64,000 nucleotides of DNA from Sisyra terminalis (taxonomy: Eukaryota > Arthropoda > Insecta > Neuroptera > Sisyridae), in assembly GCA_958496175.1 (NCBI GenBank), contig OY292278.1, positions 9,858,001 through 9,922,000 of the forward strand, written 5' to 3'. The position numbers and the translations under genes are program-made. The notes under the pieces are model-generated. The model did not search any database and was not told the origin of the DNA. It saw only the letters and a list, made by a program, of their open reading frames with translations. The first letter of the stretch is position 1. The number at the start of each line of letters is the position of its first letter. Below, piece by piece: positions 40,801 through 54,117 of the stretch.

Positions 40801-41909
40801 CCGCAATATCGCTTCAAAGTTTCAAAAAGGACTATTTTCAAGTGGATAAAAAGGATATATGGAAAGGTTTCTTTTGCTAAAATTGAGCAGAATATTTAAG
40901 ACTGAATCATGCCCAATCGAATTGCGAGAAAATAAATCGAATTTAACTGCTAGATCCTTGGGAAATTAAAACGGAAAGTTAAGGATGTAAAAACACAGGC
41001 ACCAAATTTGCCCTTAAAATTGGTCGTTTTTGAGGGGTGCGATTTCCTTATAAGGGTATATTGCAATAACGGATTCATAAACAATGCTCTAATACGAGAA
41101 GAAATGTGATAAAAATTTTGTCCTGTGTGTAAAAGGACACCCGCAATATCGCTTCAAAGTATCAAAAAGGACTATTTTCAAGTGGATAAAAAGGATATAT
41201 GGAAAGGTTTCTTTTGCTAAAATTGAGCAGAATATTTAAGACTGAATCATGCCCAATCGAATTGCGAGAAAATAAATCGAATTTAACTGCTAGATCCTTG
41301 GGAAATTAAAACGGAAAGTTAAGGATGTAAAAACACAGGCACCAAATTTGCCCTTAAAATTGGTCGTTTTTGAGGGGTGCGATTTCCTTATAAGGGTATA
41401 TTGCAATAACGGATTCATAAACAATGCACTAATACGAGAAGAAATGTGATAAAAATTTTGTCCTGTGTGTAAAAGGACACCCGCAATATCGCTTCAAAGT
41501 TTCAAAAAGGACTATTTTCTAGTGGATAAAAAGGATATATCGAAAGGTTTCTTTTGCTAAAATTGAGCAGAATATTTAAGACTGAATCATACCCAATCGA
41601 ATTGCGAGAAAATAAATCGAATTTAACTGCTAGATCCTTGGGAAATTTAAACGGAAAGTTAAGGATGTAAAAACACAGGCACCAAATTTGCCCTTAAAAT
41701 TGGTCGTTTTTGAGGGGTGCGATTTCCTTATAAGGGTATATTGCAATAACGGATTCATAAACAATGCTCTAATACGAGAAGAAATGTGATAAAAATTTTG
41801 TCCTGTGTGTAAAAGGACACCCGCAATATCGCTTCAAAGTTTCAAAAAGGACTATTTTCAAGTGGATAAAAAGGATATATGGAAAGGTTTCTTTTGCTAA
41901 AATTGAGCA
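37826..41909 (-). repeat. Right-array higher-order repeat copy 2 (~12 monomers)
   Basis: Repeats copy 1 almost base for base but has one extra monomer (about 38,770-39,110, with GCTAAAGCTGAGC), so the offset changes from 3,741 to 4,079 bp. Only a few substitutions were noticed, for example at about 40464 and 40640. Confidence 0.8.
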
Positions 41910-44900
41910 GAATATTTAAGACTGAATCATGCCCAATCGAATTGCGAGAAAATAAATCGAATTTAACTGCTAGATCCTTGGGAAATTAAAACGGAAAGTT
42001 AAGGATGTAAAAACACAGGCACCAAATTTGCCCTTAAAATTGGTCGTTTTTGAGGGGTGCGATTTCCTTATAAGGGTATATTGCAATAACGGATTCATAA
42101 ACAATGCTCTAATACGAGAAGAAATGTGAAAAAAAATTTGTCCTGTGTGTAAAAGGACACCCGCAATATCGCTTCAAAGTTTCAAAAATGACTATTTTCA
42201 AGTGGATAAAAAGGATATATGTAATGGTTTCTTTTGCTAAAACTGAGCAGAATATTTAAGACTGAATCATGCCCAATCAAATTGCGAGAAAATAAATCGA
42301 ATTTAACAGCAAGATCCTTGGGAAATTAAAACGGAAAGTTAAGGATGTGAAAACACATGCACCAAATTTGCCATTAAAATTGGTCGTTTTTGAGGGGTGC
42401 GATTTCCTTATAAGGGTATATTGCAATAACGGATTCATAAACAATGCTCTAATACGAGAAGAAATGTGAAAAAAAAATTGTCCTGTGTGTAAAAGGACAC
42501 CCGCAATATCGCTTCAAAGTTTCAAAAAGGACTATTTTCAAGTGGATAAAACGGATATATGGAAAGGTTTCTTTTGCTAAAATTTAGCAGAATATTTAAT
42601 ACTGAATCATGCCCAATCGAATTGCGAGAAAATAAATCGAATTTAACTGCTAGATCCTTGGGAAATTAAAACGGAAAGTTAAGGATGTAAAAACACAGGC
42701 ACCAAATTTGCCCTTAAAATTGGTCGTTTTTGAGGGGTGCGATTTCCTTATAAGGGTATATTGCAATAACGGATTCATAAACAATGCTCTAATACGAGAA
42801 GAAATGTGAAAAAAATTTTGTCCTGTGTGTAAAAGGACACCCGCAATATCGCTTCAAAGTTTCAAAAAGGACTATTTTCAAGTGGATAAAAAGGATATAT
42901 GGAATGGTTTCTTTTGCTAAAACTGAGCAGAATATTTAAGACTGAATCATGCCCAATCGAATTGCGAGAAAATAAATCGAATTTAACAGCTAGATCCTTG
43001 GGAAATTAAAACGGAAAGTTAAGGATGTGAAAACACATGCACCAAATTTGCCATTAAAATTGGTCGTTTTTGAGGGGTGCGATTTCCTTATAAGGGTATA
43101 TTGCAATAACGGATTCATAAACAATGCTCTAATACGAGAAGAAATGTGAAAAAAAAATTGTCCTGTGTGTAAAAGGACACCCGCAATATCGCTTCAAAGT
43201 TTCAAAAAGGACTATTTTCAAGTGGATAAAAAGGATATATGGAATGGTTTCTTTTGCTAAAACTGAGCAGAATATTTATGACTGAATCATGCCCAATCGA
43301 ATTGCGTGAAAATAAATCGAATTTAACTGCTAGATCCTTGGGAAATTAAAACGGAAAGTTAAGGATGTAAAAACACAGGCACCAAATTTGCCCTTAAAAT
43401 TGGTCGTTTTTGAGGGGTGCGATTTCCTTATAAGGGTATATTGCAATAACGGATTCATAAACAATGCTCTAATACGAGAAGAAATGTGATAAAAATTTTG
43501 TCCTGTGTGTAAAAGGACACCCGCAATATCGCTTCAAAGTTTCAAAAAGGACTATTTTCTAGTGGATAAAAAGGATATATCGAAAGGTTTCTTTTGCTAA
43601 AATTGAGCAGAATATTTAAGACTGAATCATGCCCAATCGAATTGCGAGAAAATAAATCGAATTTAACTGCTAGATCCTTGGGAAATTAAAACGGAAAGAT
43701 AAGGATGTAAAAACACAGGCACCAAATTTGCCCTTAAAATTGGTCGTTTTTGAGGGGTGCGATTTCCTTATAAGGGTATATTGCAATAACGGATTCATAA
43801 ATAATGCTCTAATACGAGAAGAAATGTGATAAAAATTTTGTCCTGTGTGTAAAAGGACACTCGCAATATCGCTTCAAAGTTTCAAAAAGGACTATTTTCA
43901 AGTGGATAAAAAGGATATATGGAAAGGTTTCTTTTGCTAAAATTGTGCAGAATATTTAAGACTGAATCTTGCCCAATCGAATTGCGAGAAAATAAATCGA
44001 ATTTAACTGCTAGATCCTTGGGAAATTAAAACGGAAAGTTAAGGATGTAAAAACACAGGCACCAAATTTGCCCTTAAAATTGGTCGTTTTTGAGGGGTGC
44101 GATTTCCTTATAAGGGTATATTGCAATAACGGATTCATAAACAATGCTCTAATACGAGAAGAAATGTGATAAAAATTTTGTCCTGTGTGTAAAAGGACAC
44201 CCGCAATATCGCTTCAAAGTTTCAAAAAGGACTATTTTCAAGTGGATAAAAAGGATATATGGAAAGGTTTCTTTTGCTAAAATTGAGCAGAATATTTAAG
44301 ACTGAATCATGCCCAATCGAATTGCGAGAAAATAAATCGAATTTAACTGCTAGATCCTTGGGAAATTAAAACGGAAAGTTAAGGATGTAAAAACACAGGC
44401 ACCAAATTTGCCCTTAAAATTGGTCGTTTTTGAGGGGTGCGATTTCCTTATAAGGGTATATTGCAATAACGGATTCATAAACAATGCTCTAATACGAGAA
44501 GAAATGTGATAAAAATTTTGTCCTGTGTGTAAAAGGACACCCGCAATATCGCTTCAAAGTTTCAAAAAGGACTATTTTCAAGTGGATAAAAAGGATATAT
44601 GGAAAGGTTTCTTTTGCTAAAATTGAGCAGAATATTTAAGACTGAATCATGCCCAATCGAATTGCGAGAAAATAAATCGAATTTAACTGCTAGATCCTTG
44701 GGAAATTAAAACGGAAAGTTAAGGATGTAAAAACACAGGCACCAAATTTGCCCTTAAAATTGGTCGTTTTTGAGGGGTGCGATTTCCTTATAAGGGTATA
44801 TTGCAATAACGGATTCATAAACAATGCTCTAATACGAGAAGAAATGTGAAAAAAAATTTGTCCTGTGTGTAAAAGGACACCCGCAATATCGCTTCAAAGT

Positions 44901-46199
44901 TTCAAAAATGACTATTTTCAAGTGGATAAAAAGGATATATGGAATGGTTTCTTTTGCTAAAACTGAGCAGAATATTTAAGACTGAATCATGCCCAATCGA
45001 ATTGCGAGAAAATAAATCGAATTTAACAGCTAGATCCTTGGGAAATTAAAACGGAAAATTAAGGATGTGAAAACACATGCACCAAATTTGCCATTAAAAT
45101 TGGTCGTTTTTGAGGGGTGCGATTTCCTTATAAGGGTATATTGCAATAACGGATTCATAAACAATGCTCTAATACGAGAAGAAATGTGAAAAAAAAATTG
45201 TCCTGTGTGTAAAAGGACACCCGCAATATCGCTTCAAAGTTTCAAAAAGGACTATTTTCAAGTGGATAAATAGGATATATGGAATGGTGTCTTTTGCTAA
45301 AACTGAGCAGAATATTTAAGACTGAATCATGCCCAATCGAATTGCGTGAAAATAAATCGAATTTAACTTCTAGATCCTTGGGAAATTAAAACGGAAAGAT
45401 AAGGATGTAAAAACACAGGCACCAAATTTGCCCTTAAAATTGGTCGTTTTTGAGGGGTGCGATTTCCTTATAAGGGTATATTGCAATAACGGATTCATAA
45501 ACAATGCTCTAATACGAGAAGAAATGTGATAAAAATTTTGTCCTGTGTGTAAAAGGACACCCGCAATATCGCTTCAAAGTTTCAAAAAGGACTATTTTCA
45601 AGTGGATAAAAAGGATATATGGAAAGGTTTCTTTTGCTAAAATTGAGCAGAATATTTAAGACTGAATCATGCCCAATCGAATTGCGAGAAAATAAATCGA
45701 ATTTAACTTCTAGATCCTTGGGAAATTAAAACGGAAAGTTAAGGATGTAAAAACACAGGCACCAAATTTGCCCTTAAAATTGGTCGTTTTTGGGGGGTGC
45801 GATTTCCTTATAAGGGTATATTGCAATAACGGATTCATAAACAATGCTCTAATACGAGAAGAAATGTGATAAAAATTTTGTCCTGTGTGCAAAAGGACAC
45901 CCGCAATATCGCTTCAAAGTTTCAAAAAGGACTATTTTCAAGTGGATAAAAAGGATATATGGAAAGGTTTCTTTTGCTAAAATTGAGCAGAATATTTAAG
46001 ACTGAATCATGCCCAATCGAATTGCGAGAAAATAAATCGAATTTAACTGCTAGATCCTTGGGAAATTAAAACGGAAAGTTAAGGATGTAAAAACACAGGC
46101 ACCAAATTTGCCCTTAAAATTGGTCGTTTTTGAGGGGTGCGATTTCCTTATAAGGGTATATTGCAATAACGGATTCATAAACAATGCTCTAATACGAGA

Positions 46200-48920
46200 A
46201 GAAATGTGAAAAAAAATTTGTCCTGTGTGTAAAAGGACACCCGCAATATCGCTTCAAAGTTTCAAAAAGGACTATTTTCAAGTGGATAAAAAGGATATAT
46301 GGAATGGTTTCTTTTGCTAAAACTGAGCAGAATATTTAAGACTGAATCATGCCCAATCGAATTGCGTGAAAATAAATCGAATTTAACTGCTAGATCCTTG
46401 GGAAATTAAAACGGAAAGATAAGGATGTAAAAACACAGGCACCAAATTTGCCCTTAAAATTGGTCGTTTTTGAGGGGTGCGATTTCCTTATAAGGGTATA
46501 TGGCAATAACGGATTCATAAACAATGCTCTAATACGAGAAGAAATGTGATAAAAATTTTGTCCTGTGTGTAAAAGGACACCCGCAATATCGCTTCAAAGT
46601 TTCAAAAAGGACTATTTTCTAGTGGATAAAAAGGATATATGGAAAGGTTTCTTTTGCTAAAATTGAGCAGAATATTTAAGACTGAATCATACCCAATCGA
46701 ATTGCGTGAAAATAAATCGAATTTAACTGCTAGATCCTTGGGAAATTAAAACGGAAAGTTAAGGATGTAAAAACACAGGCACCAAATTTGCCCTTAAAAT
46801 TGGTCGTTTTTGAGGGGTGCGATTTCCTTATAAGGGTATATTGCAATAACGGATTCATAAACAATGCTCTAATACGAGAAGAAATGTGATAAAAATTTTG
46901 TCCTGTGTGTAAAAGGACACCCGCAATATCGCTTCAAAGTTTCAAAAAGGACTATTTTCAAGTGGATAAAAAGGATATATGGAAAGGTTTCTTTTGCTAA
47001 AATTGAGCAGAATATTTAAGACTGAATCATGCCCAATCGAATTGCGAGAAAATAAATCGAATTTAACTGCTAGATCCTTGGGAAATTAAAACGGAAAGTT
47101 AAGGATGTAAAAACACAGGCACCAAATTTGCCCTTAAAATTGGTCGTTTTTGAGGGGTGCGATTTCCTTATAAGGGTATATTGCAATAACGGATTCATAA
47201 ACAATGCTCTAATACGAGAAGAAATGTGAAAAAAAATTTGTCCTGTGTGTAAAAGGACACCCGCAATATCGCTTTAAAGTTTCAAAAATGACTATTTTCA
47301 AGTGGATAAAAAGGATATATGGAATGGTTTCTTTTGCTAAAACTGAGCAGAATATTTAAGACTGAATCATGCTCAATCGAATTGCGAGAAAATAAATCGA
47401 ATTTAACGGCTAGATCCTTGGGAAATTAAAACGGAAAGTTAAGGATGTAAAAACACAGGCACCAAATTTGCCCTTAAAATTGGTCGTTTTTGGGGGGTGC
47501 GATTTCCTTATAAGGGTATATTGCAATAACGGATTCATAAACAATGCTCTAATACGAGAAGAAATGTGAAAAAAAATTTGTCCTGTGTGTAAAAGGACAC
47601 CCGCAATATCGCTTCAAAGTTTCAAAAAGGACTATTTTCAAGTGGATAAAAAGGATATATGGAATGGTTTCTTTTGCTAAAACTGAGCAGAATATTTAAG
47701 ACTGAATCATGCCCAATCGAATTGCGTGAAAATAAATCGAATTTAACTGCTAGATCCTTGGGAAATTAAAACGGAAAGATAAGGATGTAAAAACACAGGC
47801 ACCAAATTTGCCCTTAAAATTGGTCGTTTTTGAGGGGTGCGATTTCCTTATAAGGGTATATGGCAATAACGGATTCATAAACAATGCTCTAATACGAGAA
47901 GAAATGTGATAAAAATTTTGTCCTGTGTGTAAAAGGACACCCGCAATATCGCTTCAAAGTTTCAAAAAGGACTATTTTCTAGTGGATAAAAAGGATATAT
48001 GGAAAGGTTTCTTTTGCTAAAATTGAGCAGAATATTTAAGACTGAATCATACCCAATCGAATTGCGTGAAAATAAATCGAATTTAACTGCTAGATCCTTG
48101 GGAAATTAAAACGGAAAGTTAAGGATGTAAAAACACAGGCACCAAATTTGCCCTTAAAATTGGTCGTTTTTGAGGGGTGCGATTTCCTTATAAGGGTATA
48201 TTGCAATAACGGATTCATAAACAATGCTCTAATACGAGAAGAAATGTGATAAAAATTTTGTCCTGTGTGTAAAAGGACACCCGCAATATCGCTTCAAAGT
48301 TTCAAAAAGGACTATTTTCAAGTGGATAAAAAGGATATATGGAAAGGTTTCTTTTGCTAAAATTGAGCAGAATATTTAAGACTGAATCATGCCCAATCGA
48401 ATTGCGAGAAAATAAATCGAATTTAACTTCTAGATCCTTGGGAAATTAAAACGGAAAGTTAAGGATGTAAAAACACAGGCACCAAATTTGCCCTTAAAAT
48501 TGGTCGTTTTTGAGGGGTGCGATTTCCTTATAAGGGTATATTGCAATAACGGATTCATAAACAATGCTCTAATACGAGAAGAAATGTGAAAAAAAATTTG
48601 TCCTGTGTGTAAAAGGACACCCGCAATATCGCTTTAAAGTTTCAAAAATGACTATTTTCAAGTGGATAAAAAGGATATATGGAATGGTTTCTTTTGCTAA
48701 AACTGAGCAGAATATTTAAGACTGAATCATGCCCAATCGAATTGCGAGAAAATAAATCGAATTTAACAGCTAGATCCTTGGGAAATTAAAACGGAAAGTT
48801 AAGGATGTGAAAACACATGCACCAAATTTGCCATTAAAATTGGTCGTTTTTGAGGGGTGCGATTTCCTTATAAGGGTATATTGCAATAACGGATTCATAA
48901 ACAATGCTCTAATACGAGAA
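46200..48920 (-). repeat. Tandem four-monomer duplication (~1,360 bp)
   Basis: The private variants TATGGCAATAACG (about 46498, 47858), a TACCCAATCG variant (about 46691, 48051) and GCTTTAAAG (about 47272, 48632) recur at exactly 1,360 bp, four monomers. Confidence 0.75.
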
Positions 48921-51900
48921 GAAATGTGAAAAAAAAATTGTCCTGTGTGTAAAAGGACACCCGCAATATCGCTTCAAAGTTTCAAAAAGGACTATTTTCA
49001 AGTGGATAAAAAGGATATATGGAATGGTTTCTTTTGCTAAAACTGAGCAGAATATTTAAGACTGAATCATGCCCAATCGAATTGCGTGAAAATAAATCGA
49101 ATTTAACTGCTAGATCCTTGGGAAATTAAAACGGAAAGATAAGGATGTAAAAACACAGGCACCAAATTTGCCCTTAAAATTGGTCGTTTTTGAGGGGTGC
49201 GATTTCCTTATAAGGGTATATTGCAATAACGGATTCATAAACAATGCTCTAATACGAGAAGAAATGTGATAAAAATATTGTCCTGTGTGTAAAAGGACAC
49301 CCGCAATATCGCTTCAAAGTTTCAAAAAGGACTATTTTCAAGTGGATAAAAAGGATATATGGAAAGGTTTCTTTTGCTAAAATTGAGCAGAATATTTAAG
49401 ACTGAATCATGCCCAATCGAATTGCGAGAAAATAAATCGAATTTAACTGCTAGATCCTTGGGAAATTAAAACGGAAAGTTAAGGATGTAAAAACACAGGC
49501 ACCAAATTTGCCCTTAAAATTGGTCGTTTTTGAGGGGTGCGATTTCCTTATAAGGGTATATTGCAATAACGGATTCATAAACAATGCACTAATACGAGAA
49601 GAAATGTGATAAAAATTTTGTCCTGTGTGTAAAAGGACACCCGCAATATCGCTTCAAAGTTTCAAAAAGGACTATTTTCTAGTGGATAAAAAGGATATAT
49701 GGAAAGGTTTCTTTTGCTAAAATTGAGCAGAATATTTAAGACTGAATCATACCCAATCGAATTGCGAGAAAATAAATCGAATTTAACTGCTAGATCCTTG
49801 GGAAATTAAAACGGAAAGTTAAGGATGTAAAAACACAGGCACCAAATTTGCCCTTAAAATTGGTCGTTTTTGAGGGGTGCGATTTCCTTATAAGGGTATA
49901 TTGCAATAACGGATTCATAAACAATGCTCTAATACGAGAAGAAATGTGAAAAAAATTTTGTCCTGTGTGTAAAAGGACACCCGCAATATCGCTTCAAAGT
50001 TTCAAAAAGGACTATTTTCAAGTGGATAAAAAGGATATATGGAATGGTTTCTTTTGCTAAAACTGAGCAGAATATTTAAGACTGAATCATGCCCAATCGA
50101 ATTGCGAGAAAATAAATCGAATTTAACAGCTAGATCCTTGGGAAATTAAAACGGAAAGTTAAGGATGTGAAAACACATGCACCAAATTTGCCATTAAAAT
50201 TGGTCGTTTTTGAGGGGTGCGATTTCCTTATAAGGGTATATTGCAATAACGGATTCATAAACAATGCTCTAATACGAGAAGAAATGTGAAAAAAAAATTG
50301 TCCTGTGTGTAAAAGGACACCCGCAATATCGCTTCAAAGTTTCAAAAAGGACTATTTTCAAGTGGATAAAAAGGATATATGGAATGGTTTCTTTTGCTAA
50401 AACTGAGCAGAATATTTATGACTGAATCATGCCCAATCGAATTGCGTGAAAATAAATCGAATTTAACTGCTAGATCCTTGGGAAATTAAAACGGAAAGAT
50501 AAGGATGTAAAAACACAGGCACCAAATTTGCCCTTAAAATTGGTCGTTTTTGAGGGGTGCGATTTCCTTATAAGGGTATATTGCAATAACGGATTCATAA
50601 ACAATGCTCTAATACGAGAAGAAATGTGAAAAAAAAATTGTCCTGTGTGTAAAAGGACACCCGCAATATCGCTTCAAAGTTTCAAAAAGGACTATTTTCA
50701 AGTGGATAAAAAGGATATATGGAATGGTTTCTTTTGCTAAAACTGAGCAGAATATTTAAGACTGAATCATGCCCAATCGAATTGCGTGAAAATAAATCGA
50801 ATTTAACTGCTAGATCCTTGGGAAATTAAAACGGAAAGTTAAGGATGTAAAAACACAGGCACCAAATTTGCCCTTAAAATTGGTCGTTTTTGAGGGGTGC
50901 GATTTCCTTATAAGGGTATATTGCAATAACGGATTCATAAACAATGCACTAATACGAGAAGAAATGTGATAAAAATTTTGTCCTGTGTGTAAAAGGACAC
51001 CCGCAATATCGCTTCAAAGTTTCAAAAAGGACTATTTTCAAGTGGATAAAAAGGATATATGGAAAGGTTTCTTTTGCTAAAATTGAGCAGAATATTTAAG
51101 ACTGAATCATGCCCAATCGAATTGCGAGAAAATAAATCGAATTAAACTTCTAGATCCTTGGGAAATTAAAACGGAAAGTTAAGGATGTAAAAACACAGGC
51201 ACCAAATTTGCCCTTAAAATTGGTCGTTTTTGAGGGGTGCGATTTCCTTATAAGGGTATATTGCAATAACGGATTCATAAACAATGCACTAATACGAGAA
51301 GAAATGTGATAAAAATTTTGTCCTGTGTGTAAAAGGACACCCGCAATATCGCTTCAAAGTTTCAAAAAGGACTATTTTCAAGTGGATAAATAGGATATAT
51401 GGAATGGTGTCTTTTGCTAAAACTGAGCAGAATATTTAAGACTGAATCATGCCCAATCGAATTGCGAGAAAATAAATCGAATTTAACTTCTAGATCCTTG
51501 GGAAATTAAAACGGAAAGATAAGGATGTAAAAACACAGGCACCAAATTTGCCCTTAAAATTGGTCGTTTTTGAGGGGTGCGATTTCCTTATAAGGGTATA
51601 TTGCAATAACGGATTCATAAACAATGCTCTAATACGAGAAGAAATGTGAAAAAAAAATTGTCCTGTGTGTAAAAGGACACCCGCAATATCGCTTCAAAGT
51701 TTCAAAAAGGACTATTTTCAAGTGGATAAAAAGGATATATGGAATGGTTTCTTTTGCTAAAACTGAGCAGAATATTTAAGACTGAATCATGCCCAATCGA
51801 ATTGCGTGAAAATAAATCGAATTTAACTGCTAGATCCTTGGGAAATTAAAACGGAAAGATAAGGATGTAAAAACACAGGCACCAAATTTGCCCTTAAAAT

Positions 51901-53390
51901 TGGTCGTTTTTGAGGGGTGCGATTTCCTTATAAGGGTATATTGCAATAACGGATTCATAAACAATGCTCTAATACGAGAAGAAATGTGATAAAAATATTG
52001 TCCTGTGTGTAAAAGGACACCCGCAATATCGCTTCAAAGTTTCAAAAAGGACTATTTTCAAGTGGATAAAAAGGATATATGGAAAGGTTTCTTTTGCTAA
52101 AATTGAGCAGAATATTTAAGACTGAATCATGCCCAATCGAATTGCGAGAAAATAAATCGAATTTAACTGCTAGATCCTTGGGAAATTAAAACGGAAAGTT
52201 AAGGATGTAAAAACACAGGCACCAAATTTGCCCTTAAAATTGGTCGTTTTTGAGGGGTGCGATTTCCTTATAAGGGTATATTGCAATAACGGATTCATAA
52301 ACAATGCTCTAATACGAGAAGAAATGTGATAAAAATTTTGTCCTGTGTGTAAAAGGACACCCGCAATATCGCTTCAAAGTTTCAAAAAGGACTATTTTCA
52401 AGTGGATAAAAAGGATATATGGAAAGGTTTCTTTTGCTAAAATTGAGCAGAATATTTAAGACTGAATCATGCCCAATCGAATTGCGAGAAAATAAATCGA
52501 ATTTAACTGCTAGATCCTTGGGAAATTAAAACGGAAAGTTAAGGATGTAAAAACACAGGCACCAAATTTGCCCTTAAAATTGGTCGTTTTTGAGGGGTGC
52601 GATTTCCTTATAAGGGTATATTGCAATAACGGATTCATAAACAATGCTCTAATACGAGAAGAAATGTGAAAAAAATTTTGTCCTGTGTGTAAAAGGACAC
52701 CCGCAATATCGCTTCAAAGTTTCAAAAAGGACTATTTTCAAGTGGATAAAAAGGATATATGGAATGGTTTCTTTTGCTAAAACTGAGCAGAATATTTAAG
52801 ACTGAATCATGCCCAATCGAATTGCGAGAAAATAAATCGAATTTAACAGCTAGATCCTTGGGAAATTAAAACGGAAAGTTAAGGATGTGAAAACACATGC
52901 ACCAAATTTGCCATTAAAATTGGTCGTTTTTGAGGGGTGCGATTTCCTTATAAGGGTATATTGCAATAACGGATTCATAAACAATGCTCTAATACGTGAA
53001 GAAATGTGATAAAAATTTTGTCCTGTGTGTAAAAGGACACCCGCAATATCGCTTCAAAGTTTCAAAAATGACTATTTTCAAGTGGATAAAAAGGATATAT
53101 GGAAAGGTTTCTTTTGCTAAAATTGAGCAGAATATTTAAGACTGAATCATGCCCAATCAAATTGCGTGAAAATAATTCGAATTTAACGGCTAGATCCTTG
53201 GGAAATTAAATCGGAAAGTTCAGGATGTAAAAACACAGGCACCAAATTTGCCCTTAAAATTGGTCGTTTTTGAGGGGTGCGATTTCCTTATAAGAATATA
53301 TTGTATCAACGAATTATCAAATAATGCTCTAACGTGAGAAGAATTGTGAAAAAAATTTTGTCCTGTGTGCAAAAGGACAGCCGCAATATC

Positions 53391-53790
53391 GTTTCAAGTT
53401 TTCAAAAAGGACAATGTTCAAAGGAATAAGAAGGATATGAGTGATGTTTTTTTTCGTTTAATTTGAACTGAATTATCAAAACCATATCCTCCTTAACCGT
53501 ATTGCACCCAAACATTTAGGAATGATTGACTAGATTTATGGAAATTTAAATCGAGAATTTAAGGAGGTAAAAACGCTTGCACCCTATTAGCCTCAAGAAT
53601 TGGTCGTTTTTGAAGGTTGAGATTTGCTTCTAAGGGTTCATTTTATTAATGGATAATAGAACAATGGTTCGCGTAAGTAGTAACGTGAATTTTTTGTCCT
53701 CTGAGTAATGAGACACCCACCATGCCCACCATATCACTACTAAGTTTTATGGTTCTTTTTTATTCCGTGATGTCAAAACTCATGGATGGA
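53391..53790 (-). repeat. Decayed edge monomer of the right array
   Basis: Homology to the satellite continues with rising divergence: AAGGACAATGTTC at 53407, AATTGGTCGTTTTTGA at about 53598, and TTTTGTCCTCTGAG at about 53691. It then stops at about 53,760, mirroring the decayed left edge. Confidence 0.65.
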
Positions 53791-54110
53791 TATTGTTTTA
53801 ATACTCACAACAATTATGCTGCACCCCCAGTGCAGATTTTTCTCTACATAATTTCTTTTTAAATATACATCATATTATTTTGTCATTATATAGTAAAACG
53901 TTGAAAATTATATACAAAATTGACAGAACGTACCTTATTCGCCTTATTCCTTATGTTGCTTTATGTAAACATTGGACCCAAACTTATTATTCAACGCTTA
54001 TTATTCCTTCTATCCACTTCCTTAATTTCAGCTATTATTTATTTCAATTTCCATGTTATTGTTTTTATAACCATTTTTAATGAATGACAATTCTGTGTTT
54101 CATATTTTGA
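53791..54110. other. AT-rich DNA between satellite edge and element relic
   Basis: No gene, RNA or recognisable repeat seen. Confidence 0.5.
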
Positions 54111-54117
54111 ATTAAAA

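Larger units (their letters stand above)
32296..53390 (-). repeat. Right array of ~340-bp satellite (minus orientation)
   Basis: The same satellite as the left array, reverse complemented. The landmark GGACACCCGC recurs from 32298 to 53376, which is 62 monomer spacings. Almost all monomers are type C or its derivatives, told apart by AACGGCTAGATCC, AACTGCTAGATCC, AACTTCAAGATCC or AACAGCTAGATCC. The A and B types that dominate the left array are not seen. Monomers next to the palindrome are the most like those at 21-25 kb. Confidence 0.97.

Noticed and set aside
5851..53390. Could the satellite be a CRISPR array or contain a CENP-B box?
   Set aside because: Whole 340-bp monomers repeat with no unique spacers, and the host is a eukaryote. 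The GCGATATTGCGGG stretch resembles part of the CENP-B box, but the required TTCG and A spacing before CGGG does not fit.
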